Assembly (NCBI GenBank): GCA_015178975.1
Contig: WHVD01000121.1
Span: 62,001-126,000, forward strand
Origin: Hysterangium stoloniferum
Lineage: Eukaryota; Basidiomycota; Agaricomycetes; Hysterangiales; Hysterangiaceae
Reading direction: 5' to 3'
DNA length: 64,000 nt
Under the pieces are notes generated by a model. The model ran no database searches. It was not told where the DNA came from and saw only the letters and a list, made by a program, of their open reading frames with translations. The position numbers and the translations under genes were made by a program. Positions 1 to 11,319 of this stretch are shown here, in pieces. The first letter of the stretch is position 1. Every line of letters starts with the position of its first letter.

Positions 1-1713
1 GTCTAGTTTCAGACCTGCCCACACAGCTTCAAAGGACATCCATAAGAAGGAAGGGTGTCTGCGGTCTAGGTTGCCATTAACAACGTTCCCTCCACCTCTG
101 CACATCGTAGTGAGTTAGCAAGGAGTATATAGAAGAAATAAGATTAATAGATTGACATATCTGAATGGGTTCCAGGAAACCACACTTCCTTGATGTGTGG
201 AATTTTCTGTGATCGCTGTCTCTTTTTCGGCAAGGTAGGGTTTTCACTTGGGGTGTGAGGGATTGCAGCGATCCGGTCGTTATGTGGAGGATCTTGCGGC
301 GGATTCTTCGATGATTCTGCGAAAAGCAGGTATAATAAATCCATACTGTAATACAACGGCTTACTTTCATCACCCATGACTCCACCACACGCGTACTCGG
401 GAAGGAATTTAACTCGGCGCTCATCGAGGGCCAGCGCATGGCGAAAATAACAAATATGATCCAATTTCACCGTGCCGGGAAGATTCCGACCTCTCACAAT
501 CCCGATGGAAGAGACAGTATCCCTAATAACGCATAGGGATCATTATTAATAGGGAAGACCGACCAACCAGGTAATGAATTGTACCAGACCCCAATAAAAT
601 GCACTCGTACGCCTTTTCTCGAGAAGGTATCTTTGAAACGTTTTGCCAAGTTTAGGGGCTCTGATGGTAATGAGGGCCGTGGTGATCTCTTGAGGTATTT
701 TTGAAAGAATCCAGATTTGAAAAGTCCCTTATCCTTGGGAACAGGTGTTCCCTCAGGACGATTCAATTCCGGAGACGGGTCTTCCGATTGATGCGCCTCT
801 TCAATAGGTTCCTTTAAGAGAGATGACCTCCTTTTCCATGGTCTTGAAAAGCGACGGCTAGGTCGGGTCGTTCCATCGCTCCTCGGATCTGCATATAACT
901 CGTATGCACTAATATGACCTCAGTAGTCTCCTGGGATTCATATGCGGAAACCCATCTCACAATGGAATCTGTTCTTCGTTCCCTTTGTACATGAGACCAA
1001 CCTAATCATACCAGGATCTCGTAGAATCTTCAGATGGCTAATACGGCGTAATCCCTTACTTTGTCAATCATTCCCGCCAAAACGCGCACTTGATAAGCCC
1101 CGCGTGAAAATCCTATCATACACGGGTGTGATAATTTAATGAGTGTCAGTAAGCACCAAATTTGTTCTATCTCACCGAACAAATAAATTTTGTCGCCATC
1201 TTGGTAATTATCGGCCAACCACCGGTATGCACTGATCACAATCTTCTCAAAATTCCTTGGAGGTGCGGTGTTTAGTTGGCTACAAGCTAGACACATTGTT
1301 GACATACCAGGCAATCGCCAAATCGATTTTGTTGTTAACAACTTGTTTCAGGTAACTCCAAGACTTCCAAGACGGTTTAGCATAAGTACCGACACCACTG
1401 TTATAGTAAGTGAGTTGTGTCCCGTCATCCTTAACGAGCTGACTGTATAGCTCGATAACATTAGTGTTCTGCAGAGCCAAGTCTAAAACATTATAAAACC
1501 TCTGGAAGATATTTGAAGTTACCTTTTCTCCAAATTGATTGGAGGTACCGTCAATGCAGACGATCAAATTCCTGCCAGACTTCCCTTCAGGTGGGGCTTT
1601 ACATTCGCATAGAGTTCCTTCGGGATTTTCACTACATGATGAGTGAGTAACACTAAGTCGAACATCAATGATAGACCTTATTAGTATATTGCTGACCTTG
1701 GGTTGTCGGCCAT
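1..1713 (-). CDS. DUF2235 (Tle1-like) alpha/beta hydrolase, 10 exons, 3' end outside window
   Basis: Partial gene; its 3' end lies beyond base 1. Splicing GT-AG introns of 48-65 bases gives exons 1697-1713, 1523-1631, 1308-1468, 1176-1255, 1060-1112, 961-1001, 585-908, 365-522, 157-316 and 1-97. All phases join without a stop, giving about 400 visible residues. Seen: CIDGTSNQFG near the N-terminus, nucleophile elbow GFSRGAYQ (across the exon 4/5 join), and HFIGVWDTVSS (across exon 7/8). These are hallmarks of the DUF2235 family, related to bacterial type VI phospholipase effectors (Tle1) and expanded in Agaricomycetes; the substrate in fungi is unknown. The start is the ATG at 1713, giving MADNP before the first intron. 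Ten consistent splice joins argue that the gene was recently functional. An inverted, dead paralog lies at 18849-21594, and homology continues about 190 bases upstream of the start. Confidence 0.85.
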
Positions 1714-2345
1714 CTTGCTCAAGCTGGATGGATATCGCCTGGTTGGTTTGGAGACACCATCTAGCCTCTTACCTCGACTAGAGACGCCGTCAGTTTAGAG
1801 TTCATTCTGGATAGGAACTTCAATGCTGGCGAACACTCAACATCAGTCAGTGAGTGGAGTGAGCATAGCCTGCAGAAATCATCACAGTCGACGCTGAATT
1901 CTTGGACGAGAGAAACGAAATACAGATGTGTTAAGAGATCAACTATATATCAAGTATATCACCTCTATGGTAAAAATAGTAAAGGACCTCTATAGGTAAA
2001 TGAGCCCTTGGGTGGGCCGGGCGTTTTTAGATGCCGTACAGGTACCGTTTTTAGCGCCATTTTACTAAACCCTGGTCCCATACTGGTAAATTTGTGTTTC
2101 GGAAGCATGTTTGAAATTGTGGGAGCAAATCTTCGCGCCGCGGGAGCATTTTCATCAATGCCGGAGCATTCCAACTTTTCCCGCGCTCAAAGGAAGCCCG
2201 GAAGCCTGCTGGATAGCCTTGAAGCTGCCACACCTTCTCCCTTTCCCTCTTCCTCCGCTCCCCTCTGCTCCCCAACTCATAATTAGCTACTGTGGAATAT
2301 TTTTGAGAGCTGTTAGACCAAAGACAAAGGTGAGTGAATTTGTAA
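1714..2345. other. upstream region of the DUF2235 gene, no gene seen
   Basis: The first 190 or so bases match, in inverted orientation, the segment just upstream of the paralog at 18849, so the duplication included the promoter side. The rest is AT/GC-mixed sequence with short open frames on both strands and no recognised motif. Confidence 0.5.
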
Positions 2346-2350
2346 AGCCT

Positions 2351-3037
2351 TGTTAAGTTCCGGATCTCGGGGCAGAATTTCCGATGGACATTCTGGACAC
2401 TTCCCAGAAATATGTCCTCGGAGTTTCGGAGAATTAGTCCGGGAGTTTCCAGGGATTAGTAATGGGAGTATCGGAATATTACCAGAGTACAGATGGACTT
2501 GGCTTCAGCTTATGTGCTGCACCCTCATGTACTCACTTGGGTGTCCATATTTCAGAGGATGAATATATGTCGGAATGTTTACGGATACTTGGAAGTTCCG
2601 GGAGTTTTGGATATCCGGAGTCCAGAGAGTTCCGAAGATTGAGCGTACAGAAAGACAGAAGAGATACAAACTAATTCGAGATTAAAACTAAAGAGTAAGT
2701 ACATGGCTATGGAAGACTATATAGATGTTCCAGTAATTGTACTACAAATCTAGAAGTATAATAAGACAGATTAGGATGAAGATTCTGAAACAGGAATACA
2801 ACAATAAACAAGCAAATGAATAACTGTTAACCTGTCAGTTACTAAATACGGAACAAGGATGAGGTTCGGAAATATGGAAACTATAAATGTTCCATAGTCA
2901 GAAGTCGGGTCGGATTTTGAGGTGGATGTCAGAAAGTCAGATCAGGTTGCAGTGGATTTCGGATCTTGATACTGGTCTGGAAGATGGTTCGGAAGTTGGA
3001 AGTCGGATATTGAAACATCCAGGAACGGGTCATAACA
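2351..3037 (-). repeat. solo LTR, family 1 (the family of elements A and B)
   Basis: Begins TGTTAAG and ends CATAACA, and is flanked by the 5-base duplication AGCCT (2346-2350 and 3038-3042). Internal segments match the LTRs of element A, such as the GGCTTCAGCTTATGTGCTG block and the GAAACATCC-GGAACGGGTC end. It is 687 bases, longer and more diverged than the 557-base LTRs of A. No internal element remains, so it is a product of LTR-LTR recombination. Confidence 0.85.
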
Positions 3038-3386
3038 AGCCTGTTCTTTGATCTATTTTTAAATTCTCATGCAATATCAAAGGTGTGTTCTATTTATTGT
3101 TATTTAATTATCATTTTTTTAATGATTAAATAATTTATATCCAGTCAAAACTGCTCCTTCCTGGCAGTTTTCTTTTATTCAATTTTTGTTATACACAGTA
3201 TAATGCCCACTCTGAAATTTGAGGTGTGTTCTGGGCTTTTTTAGACTGTTTTGAATTATTTACACATTATTTTTGTATTTTGGGGGTATTTATTGAAACA
3301 GTTGAATAATGTTTTGCAGAACACTCTGTGAGTGTGTAAGTAAACACTAATATATTCAACTGTAAAGACATACCTGTGAGTGTATG
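3038..3386. other. AT-rich spacer, nothing recognised
   Basis: AT-rich sequence between the solo LTR and the next LTR fragment. I see no open frame, terminal repeat or known motif. Confidence 0.4.
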
Positions 3387-3587
3387 TGTTAAGGGTGCGT
3401 ACACGGAGGGTTTCCGGAGAAACTGGTGGAAAAGCCGGTAGGACTTGGCTTCAGCTTATAGCCTCTGCCCTCACGAGATCGTCTTGTCCAATTTCAAATG
3501 GGCAGATGGGAATCCTGGGGAGTCTGGGCAGAGTTCATGGGTTGAGAGGTCGGGGAGTCAAGATAGATATGTAAGTCAGAGGTCGAG
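3387..3587 (-). repeat. truncated LTR, family 2
   Basis: First 200 bases (TGTTAAGGGTGCGTAC onward) of a family 2 LTR in antisense orientation. It is interrupted at GGTCGAG by the 5' LTR of element D, which lies in the opposite orientation. The remainder of this LTR is not seen downstream. Confidence 0.7.
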
Positions 3588-5431
3588 TGTTACAACTGGA
3601 AATCCCGCCGGACTCTGGGCACTAACTTATATGCACCCATGCCCTATACGCACCCTTTATCAGTTTACCGGAATTCCCACCGGACTCCATATGTCAGCCT
3701 CATCTATGTTCATCTTCGTTACGTTGTGTTTCAGTCACCAGAAAACCCACCAGACTCCGTTCTGTCTATGTCCGACCTCGTCCCACACATCAGTCACCGG
3801 ACCCTGCTCAGAAAACCTGTTACCTCTCTAACAGAGCCCCGTTCCCATTTTAGTCAAATGACCTGTCACAATTCAGACTCTGCTCCCGCTCCATTTCCTG
3901 ATATGGTTTATGATTTGTCACTATTCAGACTCCCCTCCATTCCGTCCCATTCCTAACACCAATTTGGTGTTTACATTTCCTGTTTTATGTTTTGCTCATT
4001 CCATTTCATTATTACTGGATTCAGTATGACATTTACTCCATGGTCTATTTAAACTGGCAGATATTGTACAGTGACTCAAAAAACCCTTTGCATGTTTCAC
4101 CCTTCAGACTTATATCCCTGATAACTCAAAGAATAAAAATGCAAAAATATCAAAAATATTTGTGAATATGCTCTATCATATCTAGAATATGGAATTATGA
4201 TGCCATTACATAAACTCCAAATCCAATAAGTCTCCTATATATAAATATTTGTAGTATTTCCATATTTGGAGCTTATGTAATGGCACTGTATTTCCATAAT
4301 ATAGATATAATAGAGCATATTCACAAATATCTTTGATATTTTTGCGTTTTTATTCTCTGAGTTATCAGGGATGTAAATCTGAAGTACCAAACATTAGAAG
4401 GGTTATTGAGGCATTCCCAACCATATTAAGACTATTGTACACAGTTTGGGTGCAGATGAACTGGTTGGTGACACTCCTAAGAGCTTTCGCCACATCAACA
4501 GCAGTGTCAGCCTTCCCAGAGCTGATGAGGTGCTGTGCATAGTGAATGTTGGTAGGGGAAAGCTTTGAGGGATGACCACCAATGGACTTAGAGAGATGAG
4601 AACAATGCTTAGAGTGAAGCTTAGAGACTGTGAAAATGCTATGACCAGTAAAAGCTGCAATGTGGCTAGCTGAATGACCAACATCAAGCAATGAGAGGAT
4701 ATGATTCTGGCTGGCAAGAGACAAAGTGTGCATTTTGGGAATTGGAGCATTGCTGGTTGCTAAAGACCATATATTTATACTCCAGTACAACATGGTCATG
4801 TGACATCACCTGATTTTGTTAATATGACCCAATTGGAGGTAAACAATCAACAAGGTCACATGACTGTAAGCATTATAGTCATCAAAGTTGCCAGCAAAAA
4901 AACCCTTCGCATGAGACTCTTGTATATAAATATTTGTAATATTTCCATATTTGGAGCTTATGTAATGGCATCATACCCCAATAATCTAGATATGATAGTG
5001 CATATTCACAAATATTCTTGATATTGTTGCATTTTTATTCTTTGAGTTATCAGGGATATAGGTCTGAAGGGTGAAACATGCGAGGGGTTTTTTGAGTCAC
5101 TGTACATACAATCCAGTCAGAAAATCAGCTTAGATTCCCCCCAGTAATCTAATACATTTTCCGCTCTAAACTCCTACTTGAATTACACCACTTGCACTAG
5201 TCAGAGCCCATGGGCTCTGGCACATCTATTTCTCTCACGACATCTCGACCCATGACCTCTGACCTCTGACCCCTCAACCCACAACCCCCACCCAGACTCC
5301 CCAGGATTCCCGTCCGCCTGTCTGAAATTGGATGACATGATCTAGCGAGGGCGCAGCCTATAAGCTGAAGCCAAGTCCTACCAGATATTCTGTGGGTTTC
5401 TCCGGAGACCTGCCCTGTACGTATCCTAACA
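3588..5431 (+). repeat. 5' LTR of element D (family 2), split by a Tc1-like insertion
   Basis: TGTTACAACTGG to CGTATCCTAACA in sense orientation. Removing the Tc1-like element at 4069-5102 leaves about 808 bases, like the other family 2 LTRs (820-827). The U3/R part has CTATTTAAA about 35 bases before the 11-mer AGTCAGAAAAT (5115-5125), allowing for the insertion. That 11-mer is the exact complement of the primer-binding site at 5434-5444. Confidence 0.8.
4069..5102 (-). mobile_element. Tc1/mariner-like element with truncated transposase
   Basis: Both ends carry the inverted terminal sequence CAGTGACTCAAAAAACC and are flanked by TA, which matches the uninterrupted family 2 LTR sequence (TTG-TA-CATAC). 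The terminal repeats are long (about 180 bases), and a third inverted copy of the same end occurs at about 4250-4390, so two related copies are merged. A minus-strand frame (4365-4799) resembles the N-terminal helix-turn-helix DNA-binding part of Tc1 transposases; no DDE/D catalytic domain remains. Non-autonomous. Confidence 0.8.
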
Positions 5432-5433
5432 GT

Positions 5434-5444
5434 ATTTTCTGACT
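5434..5444 (+). promoter_or_regulatory. self-priming primer-binding site of element D
   Basis: ATTTTCTGACT lies two bases after the LTR end. It is the exact reverse complement of AGTCAGAAAAT at 5115-5125 in the LTR, which sits where the transcript should begin. This is the arrangement of Tf1/sushi chromoviruses, which prime reverse transcription with the folded 5' end of their own RNA. Confidence 0.75.
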
Positions 5445-5467
5445 AAGACTCGCAGATTGTTTTCATT

Positions 5468-6745
5468 ATGCCACCAAGAAGAAATACACATGCACAGGCA
5501 TCATTACCTGGACCGTTGACTCTTCATTCCATGTTAACTTTGTATACCAGTCAGACACTTGCGAACCAGTCAGAACCCATGGAAGAAGCCCATATCGAAG
5601 AAGTCACGGAAAACCAGGACGACTCCAAGCACAAGGACGAATCCATGGCCCCCAACAAGGGCAAAGGTGTCGAAAATCCTCCGCCTATCAAATGACTGCA
5701 CTCGAGGGATCCTACTTCTGAATTTTTAGCAGGTACTATAGATACATTCATGACACACCTGCTCGAAGAATGAAAGAAAAAGGAACAAGAACCTCCACGG
5801 TCAAAAGTCAATGCTCCAGAACCCTTCATGGGTTCCAACCCAAACAAACTCTCTACTTTCCTCATGCAATGTCGCTTCAATTTCCACGATCGATCTGCCG
5901 CATTCTCCATGGACTCCCAAAAAGTCAACTACGCACTTTCATACTTGTCAGGATCCACGTTGAAATGGTTCAAACTGGCTTTTAGCGGAATTTCCAAGGA
6001 AGAGCCGCTTTGGCTTGAAGATTGGGATGCTTTTGTTGAGGAGCTTGAAACCAACTTTGGCCCATATGATCTGACAGGAGAAGCCGAGAATAGTCTCACA
6101 AATCTTCATATGAAGGACACACAGCGCATCATGGACTATATTGTCCAATTCAATAATATTGCAGCTCGTTGTCAGTGGGGTGATCCCGCTCTCCACCACC
6201 AATTCTATGCCGGTCTGCCATCCTGCCTTAAAGACGAAGTCTCGAAAGGAGAAGATGGCAGGCCAAAAACCCTGTCCTGTATGCACCTCAAAGCTCAAAA
6301 CACAGATACACGTTATTGGGAACGTCACGTGGAAGTTGCCTGTGAGACCTCTGTGGACAAAGTGAACAAGTCCATGGCCAATAAAAACAACAACAACAAC
6401 TCATCAACCAGCAACCAGAACTCCACACAATCCGACAAGAAGAATGATAAAAAGTCTTCAAACAACAACAACAATAACAACAAGGACAATAACAAGGGTC
6501 AACAGTCTGGCAAGCAAGCCAGAAAACCCGACCTCTCAGGCAAACTCAGACCCAATGGCAAATTGACCCCACAGGAAAGACAACATCGCATGGACAATAA
6601 CCTCTGTCTCTTGTATGGGAAACCCAGTCATTGGGTCCCGGAATGTCCGCTGGCAAAAGCAAACTCTTCAAAGGGTCGTACAGCCAAGGCCTCCATGGAA
6701 ACCCTGTCGAAGGACAAACCGGCTTCCGATTCGAAAAAAGAGTAA
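5468..6745 (+). pseudogene. gag: gag of element D, Ty3/gypsy, broken
   Basis: Start ATG at 5468 (MPPRRN, shared with element C). An in-frame TGA follows at 5693-5695, and another stop precedes the capsid region, which is open from about 5828. The capsid shows the Ty3 gag pattern (FLMQCRF, ALSYLSGSTLKWF, WDAFVEELETNFGPYD, MDYIVQFNNIAARC). An Asn-rich linker follows, then a zinc knuckle at about 6595-6640 whose second cysteine is replaced (CLLYGKPSHWVPEC), so nucleic-acid binding is probably lost. It ends SDSKKE-stop, exactly like element A, at the frameshift cassette. Confidence 0.8.
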
Positions 6746-6780
6746 GCAACCCCATGGACTCCACGTGGGTTGGGGGTTGC
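6734..6780 (+). promoter_or_regulatory. gag-pol frameshift cassette of element D
   Basis: A6 run at 6734-6739, gag stop TAA at 6743-6745, then the stem GCAACCCC (6746-6753) pairing with GGGGTTGC (6773-6780). The pol frame is -1 relative to gag. The same layout occurs in A and B with a different but still paired stem. Confidence 0.65.
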
Positions 6781-9190
6781 GTTGCCTCTCCACACATTCA
6801 AGAGTTTACTCGCCTCAACACATCTGCTCTTTCACATTCTGATTCATTTTTCATTAAACTTATGTCTAATATGATCCCGAAATTCGTTTTTTCAGCTCTC
6901 ATAGATTCCGGCTCGACTCATTGTTTTTTAGATACAAAATTCACGCAAAAAAGTTCTTTGTCAACTTATTCGATAAATCCTGTCGGCCTCCGCCTCTTCA
7001 ATGGCACAAGTAATTCAGTTATTACTCAAGCTTGTGATTTATCCATCTGTTTCCTGTGTGGAACATCTCAATTGGTCACTTTCTATGTGACCCAGTTAGA
7101 CTCAAGTTGCTCGGTGGTCCTAGGACATAACTGGCTTACCCGCTACAATCCGTTGATTGACTGGATAGCTAACAGTATAACATTCCGGACTCCCGCGGCA
7201 GCCAAGGAAACTGCACCCGTCCTGGCCTCCACGGCACCTATGGCCTTCCCAGCATCTGCTGTCTCAAGGACTCCTGTGATCCCTATGGCACCCATAACTT
7301 CCCCGGAACCCACGGCACCTCCCTCTATTTCTCTGATTAATGCTGCAGCCTTTATTAGGGCTACAAAAATGGATGGGTCCCAGGCATTCACTATCAACTT
7401 AAAAATTGATGAAGCAACTGGACATTTTTCAACCCCAGTATCCGAATCTGAGAAAGCCGCTGACCTAGAAGGCATCCCAGAGAAATATAATGACTTCGCG
7501 GATGTTTTTAGCAAGCAGAAAGCTGACCGGCTTCCGCCTCACAGAGAATACAACTTAAAAATCAATCTTGAAGATGGCACCCAGCCACCCCTAGGACATA
7601 TTTACCCACTCTCATCCACGGAACTTTCCACAATCCACGATTTCCTGGATGAACATTTGTCCATAGGTTTTATCTGACCCTCAAAGTCTCCTTTTGGAGC
7701 ACCTGTTCTGTTTGTCAGAAAAAAGGATGGATCCCTTAGACTATGTGTTGATTTTAGAGGCCTCAATGCTGTCACCAAAAAGGATAAGTATCCACTCCCA
7801 CTCATATCTGATCTGCTCGATGCTCCACAGAATGCCCAGATTTACACCAAAATAGATCTCAAACATATAGATCTCAAACATGCCTATCATTTGGTCCAGA
7901 TTGCTGCAGGTGATGAATGGAAAACCACTTTTAGAACCCCGTTATGGGGCCTACGAGTGGTTGGTGATGCCCTTCGGACTCACCAATGCTCCATCTGTTT
8001 TTCAGCATTTTATCAATGACATTTTCTCCGACATGCTCGATGTATGCATCATTGTTTACTTGGATGACATTCTTATCTACTCTGAGAATCCCGCAGAACA
8101 CGACAAACAAGTCCATGAAGTTCTCTGGAGACTCAGACAACATGGTTTATTCATGAATGGTAAAAAATGTACTTTTGACACAGACTCCGTGGAATACCTG
8201 GGTTTCATCATGGGACCTGACAGACTCTGCATGGACGAAACTAAAGTGCAAGTCATCAAAGATTGGCCCCAAAAAGTTAAAGATATACAATCCTTCCTCG
8301 GCTTTGCCAATTTTTACTGACGTTTTATCCGTGGATATTCTGACATCACGGTACCCCTTACCAATCTTACGTGTAAGGGTACTCTGTGGAATTTTAATGA
8401 TAAGTGTCAAAAAGCTTTCAATCTTTTAAAAAATTCTTTTTCCTCAGCTCCTATTCTGTCGCATTGAAACTGGACCTCCCGCTCATCGTTGAAACAGACA
8501 CCTCGGATTATGCACTTGGAGCCATTCTGTCTATCCAGGACTCTGATGGAGAAGTCCACCCCGTGGCTTTTCTGTCCCGGACTTTTACCGGAGCAGAGCT
8601 CAACTACGATGTTCATGATAAGGAACTCCTGGCAATCCTTTCAGCTTTCAAAGCATGGCGACACTATTTGGAAGGCTCGGGAACTCCTATTGATGTTGTA
8701 ACAGATCACAAAAACCTGGAATACTTTTCTACCACAAAATGTTTGACCTGTCGGCAGGCCCGCTGGTCTGAATATCTATCTGCCTTCAATATGATTATCT
8801 GTTTTCGACCCGGCCATCTTGGCAGCAAACCCGACGCTTTAACTAGACGATGGGACATCTATCTTAAAGAGGGGAGCAACGACTATGCCACAGTAAACCC
8901 GCACAACCTGAAACCTATTTTCACCAATCAGCAACTTACCCCATCGGTCCGCACAACTTTCCTCATCAATGCCATTGTCTGTGGAATTATCATTATGGAT
9001 ATCGAAAAGTTACATCAAGATATTCTATTGGCAATTCCGCTAGACCTGATAACTAAAGAAAGCTCACCGTGACAAACCCATGGACCCCCCTCAGTGGTCT
9101 CTTGATCACCATGGTTTCATTAGACTTGACAATTGAATCTATGTACTGGACTCCAATGGCCTCTGCCTCAGGATCCTTCAATACAAACAT
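6740..9190 (+). pseudogene. pol: pol of element D (protease, RT, RNase H, start of integrase), broken
   Basis: The -1 frame after gag holds the aspartic protease (ALIDSGSTHCF near 6895) and runs to a TGA at about 7675, where element A has a CGT codon. RT continues after this with a small tandem duplication (about 7850-7880) and a frameshift near 7940. The YLDDIL catalytic motif is intact at about 8058. Another TGA lies at about 8318. RNase H ([23 protein letters not shown]) is open from 8404 to 9072. The integrase N-terminal region then continues in another frame to LQYKH and stops at 9190, where sequence jumps directly into a different gag (E). Confidence 0.8.
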
Positions 9191-9459
9191 TTCCGCAATC
9201 AATCCACTGCATTTTACACAGACTCCCGAAAAGTCAATTATGCATTTCATATCTCTTGGGATCTGCATTGAAATGGTTTGAACCAGCTTTTAGCGGACTT
9301 TCAAAGGAAGAGCTGCTCTGGCTTGAAGATTGGGATGCTTTTGTTGAGGAACTAGAAACAAACTTTCACCCATATGATCTGACCAGAGAAGCTGAGAATA
9401 GCCTCACCAATCTTTGCATGAAGGATAGCCAGTGCATCATGGACTATATTGTCCAATTC
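9191..9459 (+). pseudogene. gag: gag remnant E, first piece
   Basis: Begins mid-capsid (FRNQSTAF, then RKVNYAF) directly after the integrase of D, continues through WDAFVEELETNFHPYD and stops at the TSD AATTC where a solo LTR is inserted. Same family as D gag. Stop codons and a frameshift show it is dead. Confidence 0.75.
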
Positions 9460-10286
9460 TGTTAAGGATGTGTACATGGAGGGTTTCTGGAGAAACCCAG
9501 GGGAAAGCCAGTAGGACTTGGCTTCAGCTTATAGGCTGCACCCTTGTGAGATTGTCTTGTCCAATTTCAAATGGGTGGACAGCAATCCCAGGGAGTCCAG
9601 GTGGAGTTCATGGGTCGGGAGGTTGTGGGTCGAGAGGTTGGGGAGTCGAGATAGATAAGTTGGAGGTCAAGTGATATGTAGATGCGTCAGAGCCTGTGGG
9701 CTCCGACTAGTAAGAGTGGTGTGTTTCAAAGAGGAATTTAGAGTGGAAAATATACTAAGATTACTGGTGAGAATCTAAGCTGATTTTCTGACTGGATTGT
9801 ATGTACAACATCTGCCAGACTATATAGACTGTGGAATGAATAACATACTAAATCCAGTAATAATGAAAATAAAACTAACAAACATAAAATGAGATAAGTA
9901 AACACCAAACTTGGTGTTAGGAACAGGACAGAATGGAGCAGGGTCCAAATCGTGACAGGTCATAGAACCATAACGGGAACAGAGTGGGAGTGGAGTCCGA
10001 ATCACGACAGGTCATTTGACTATAACGGGAATGGGGCTCAGTTAGAGGAATGATGGGTTTTCTGAGTGGGGTCCAGTGGCTGATGCATGGGACAGAGTTG
10101 GACATAGACAGGGACGGAGTCTGGCAGGAATTCCGGTGACTGATACATGAAGTAACAAAGTCGAACGTGGACAAGTCTGACGTACAGAGTCTGGCAGGAA
10201 TTCTGGTAAACTGACAATTGGTGTGTATAGGGTGTGGGTGCATATAAGTTAGTGCCTGGAGTCCGGCGGGAATTCCAGTTGTAACA
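9460..10286 (-). repeat. solo LTR, family 2, inserted in gag E
   Basis: 827 bases, TGTTAAGG to GTAACA, flanked by AATTC on both sides (9455-9459 and 10287-10291). Removing it rejoins the gag reading ATTGTCCAATTC-AATAATCTTGC, which matches D gag. Confidence 0.9.
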
Positions 10287-10578
10287 AATTCAATAATCTT
10301 GCAGCTCATTGTCAGTGGGGCAATCCTGCTCTCCATCACCAGTTCTATGCTGGTCTGCCATCCTGCCTTAAGGACAAAGTCTCAAAAGGTGAAGATGTCA
10401 AACCAAAAACACTGTCCTGTATGCACCTCAAGGCTCAAAATGTGGATGCATGCTATTGGGAATGTTGCCCATGAGACTTTGGTGGACAAGGTCAACAAGT
10501 CCATGGCCAACAAACCCAACAACAACACCTCGTCTACCAGCAACCAAAACTCCATGACTCTGATTGGAAGAATGATAA
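10287..10578 (+). pseudogene. gag: gag remnant E, second piece
   Basis: Continues capsid and linker of E (LAAHCQWG, VCHPALRTK frame-shifted, then Asn-rich linker) to GAATGATAA at 10578, where element A is inserted. The third piece is at 18069-18245. Confidence 0.7.
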
Positions 10579-11135
10579 TGTTAAGTGCCGTGTCGGGAAC
10601 TTATTCCGGAACTATCGGGAAGTCACCGGGAAGTCGGAAACTCGTGGATAGGGTCAGGACGTCGGCTTCAGCTTATGTGCTGCGCCTCTACGCAAACGCT
10701 CAATGTCCTTAATTTCGGAAGTGAACTTAACGACGGAAGATATGGATATTCAGAGTTCCGAAGAGTTCCGAATATCGAGCGTACAGAAAGACGGGAGGAG
10801 GAATAAGAAACTAAGTCGATATCAGATCTAAAGTAAAGTACAAATTCGCGGAAACTAATATAAGTCTACTCGTTATTGTACTACAAACTGAGACCATAAT
10901 AAGACGGAAACGGAAGTATTCTTAAAACGGAAATACAATAAGACATATTAGGAAGACAATATTCCGAGACGGGAATACAACAACAAACGAGTGAATACTT
11001 GTCAATGGACAAATTACCAAATGCGGAACAAACGAAGAACACGGATGATACGGTAACTATGATGTTCCGTAGTCGGATATCGAATGTGGGAGATCGGAAG
11101 TCGGATATTGAAACATCCGGGAACGGGTCGTAACA
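10579..11135 (-). repeat. 3' LTR of element A (family 1)
   Basis: 557 bases, nearly identical to 17512-18068. A G6-containing purine-rich tract lies next to it (about 11136-11146, minus strand GGGGGGTAC) and is the candidate polypurine tract for plus-strand priming. Confidence 0.92.
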
Positions 11136-11263
11136 GTACCCCCCTGTTAGGCTGAAATCCCATAGAGGCGATTAGGTACTGAGTGTTTGAAGCGACGGCT
11201 GACTGTTATGTGTCGTGAAATTTACGCAATTATGGAGGTGAGAGTTTCGGTTATTATTCTGAG

Positions 11264-11270
11264 TATAAAA
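11264..11270 (+). promoter_or_regulatory. TATA box of the antisense gene in element A
   Basis: TATAAAA 50-56 bases before the ATG at 11320, outside the LTR. Equivalent TATA sequences precede the antisense gene in B (minus strand, about 46775) and C (TATATAAAAA at about 39723), so the promoter is conserved with the gene. Confidence 0.65.
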
Positions 11271-11319
11271 CCCTCCAAATATTCGAATTAACGTTTTTGT
11301 TTCTTTATCCACAACTTGT

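Noticed and set aside
5551-5928. Minus-strand 125-codon frame in element D
   Set aside because: Antisense shadow of gag; no TATA, introns or cysteine array like the real antisense gene.
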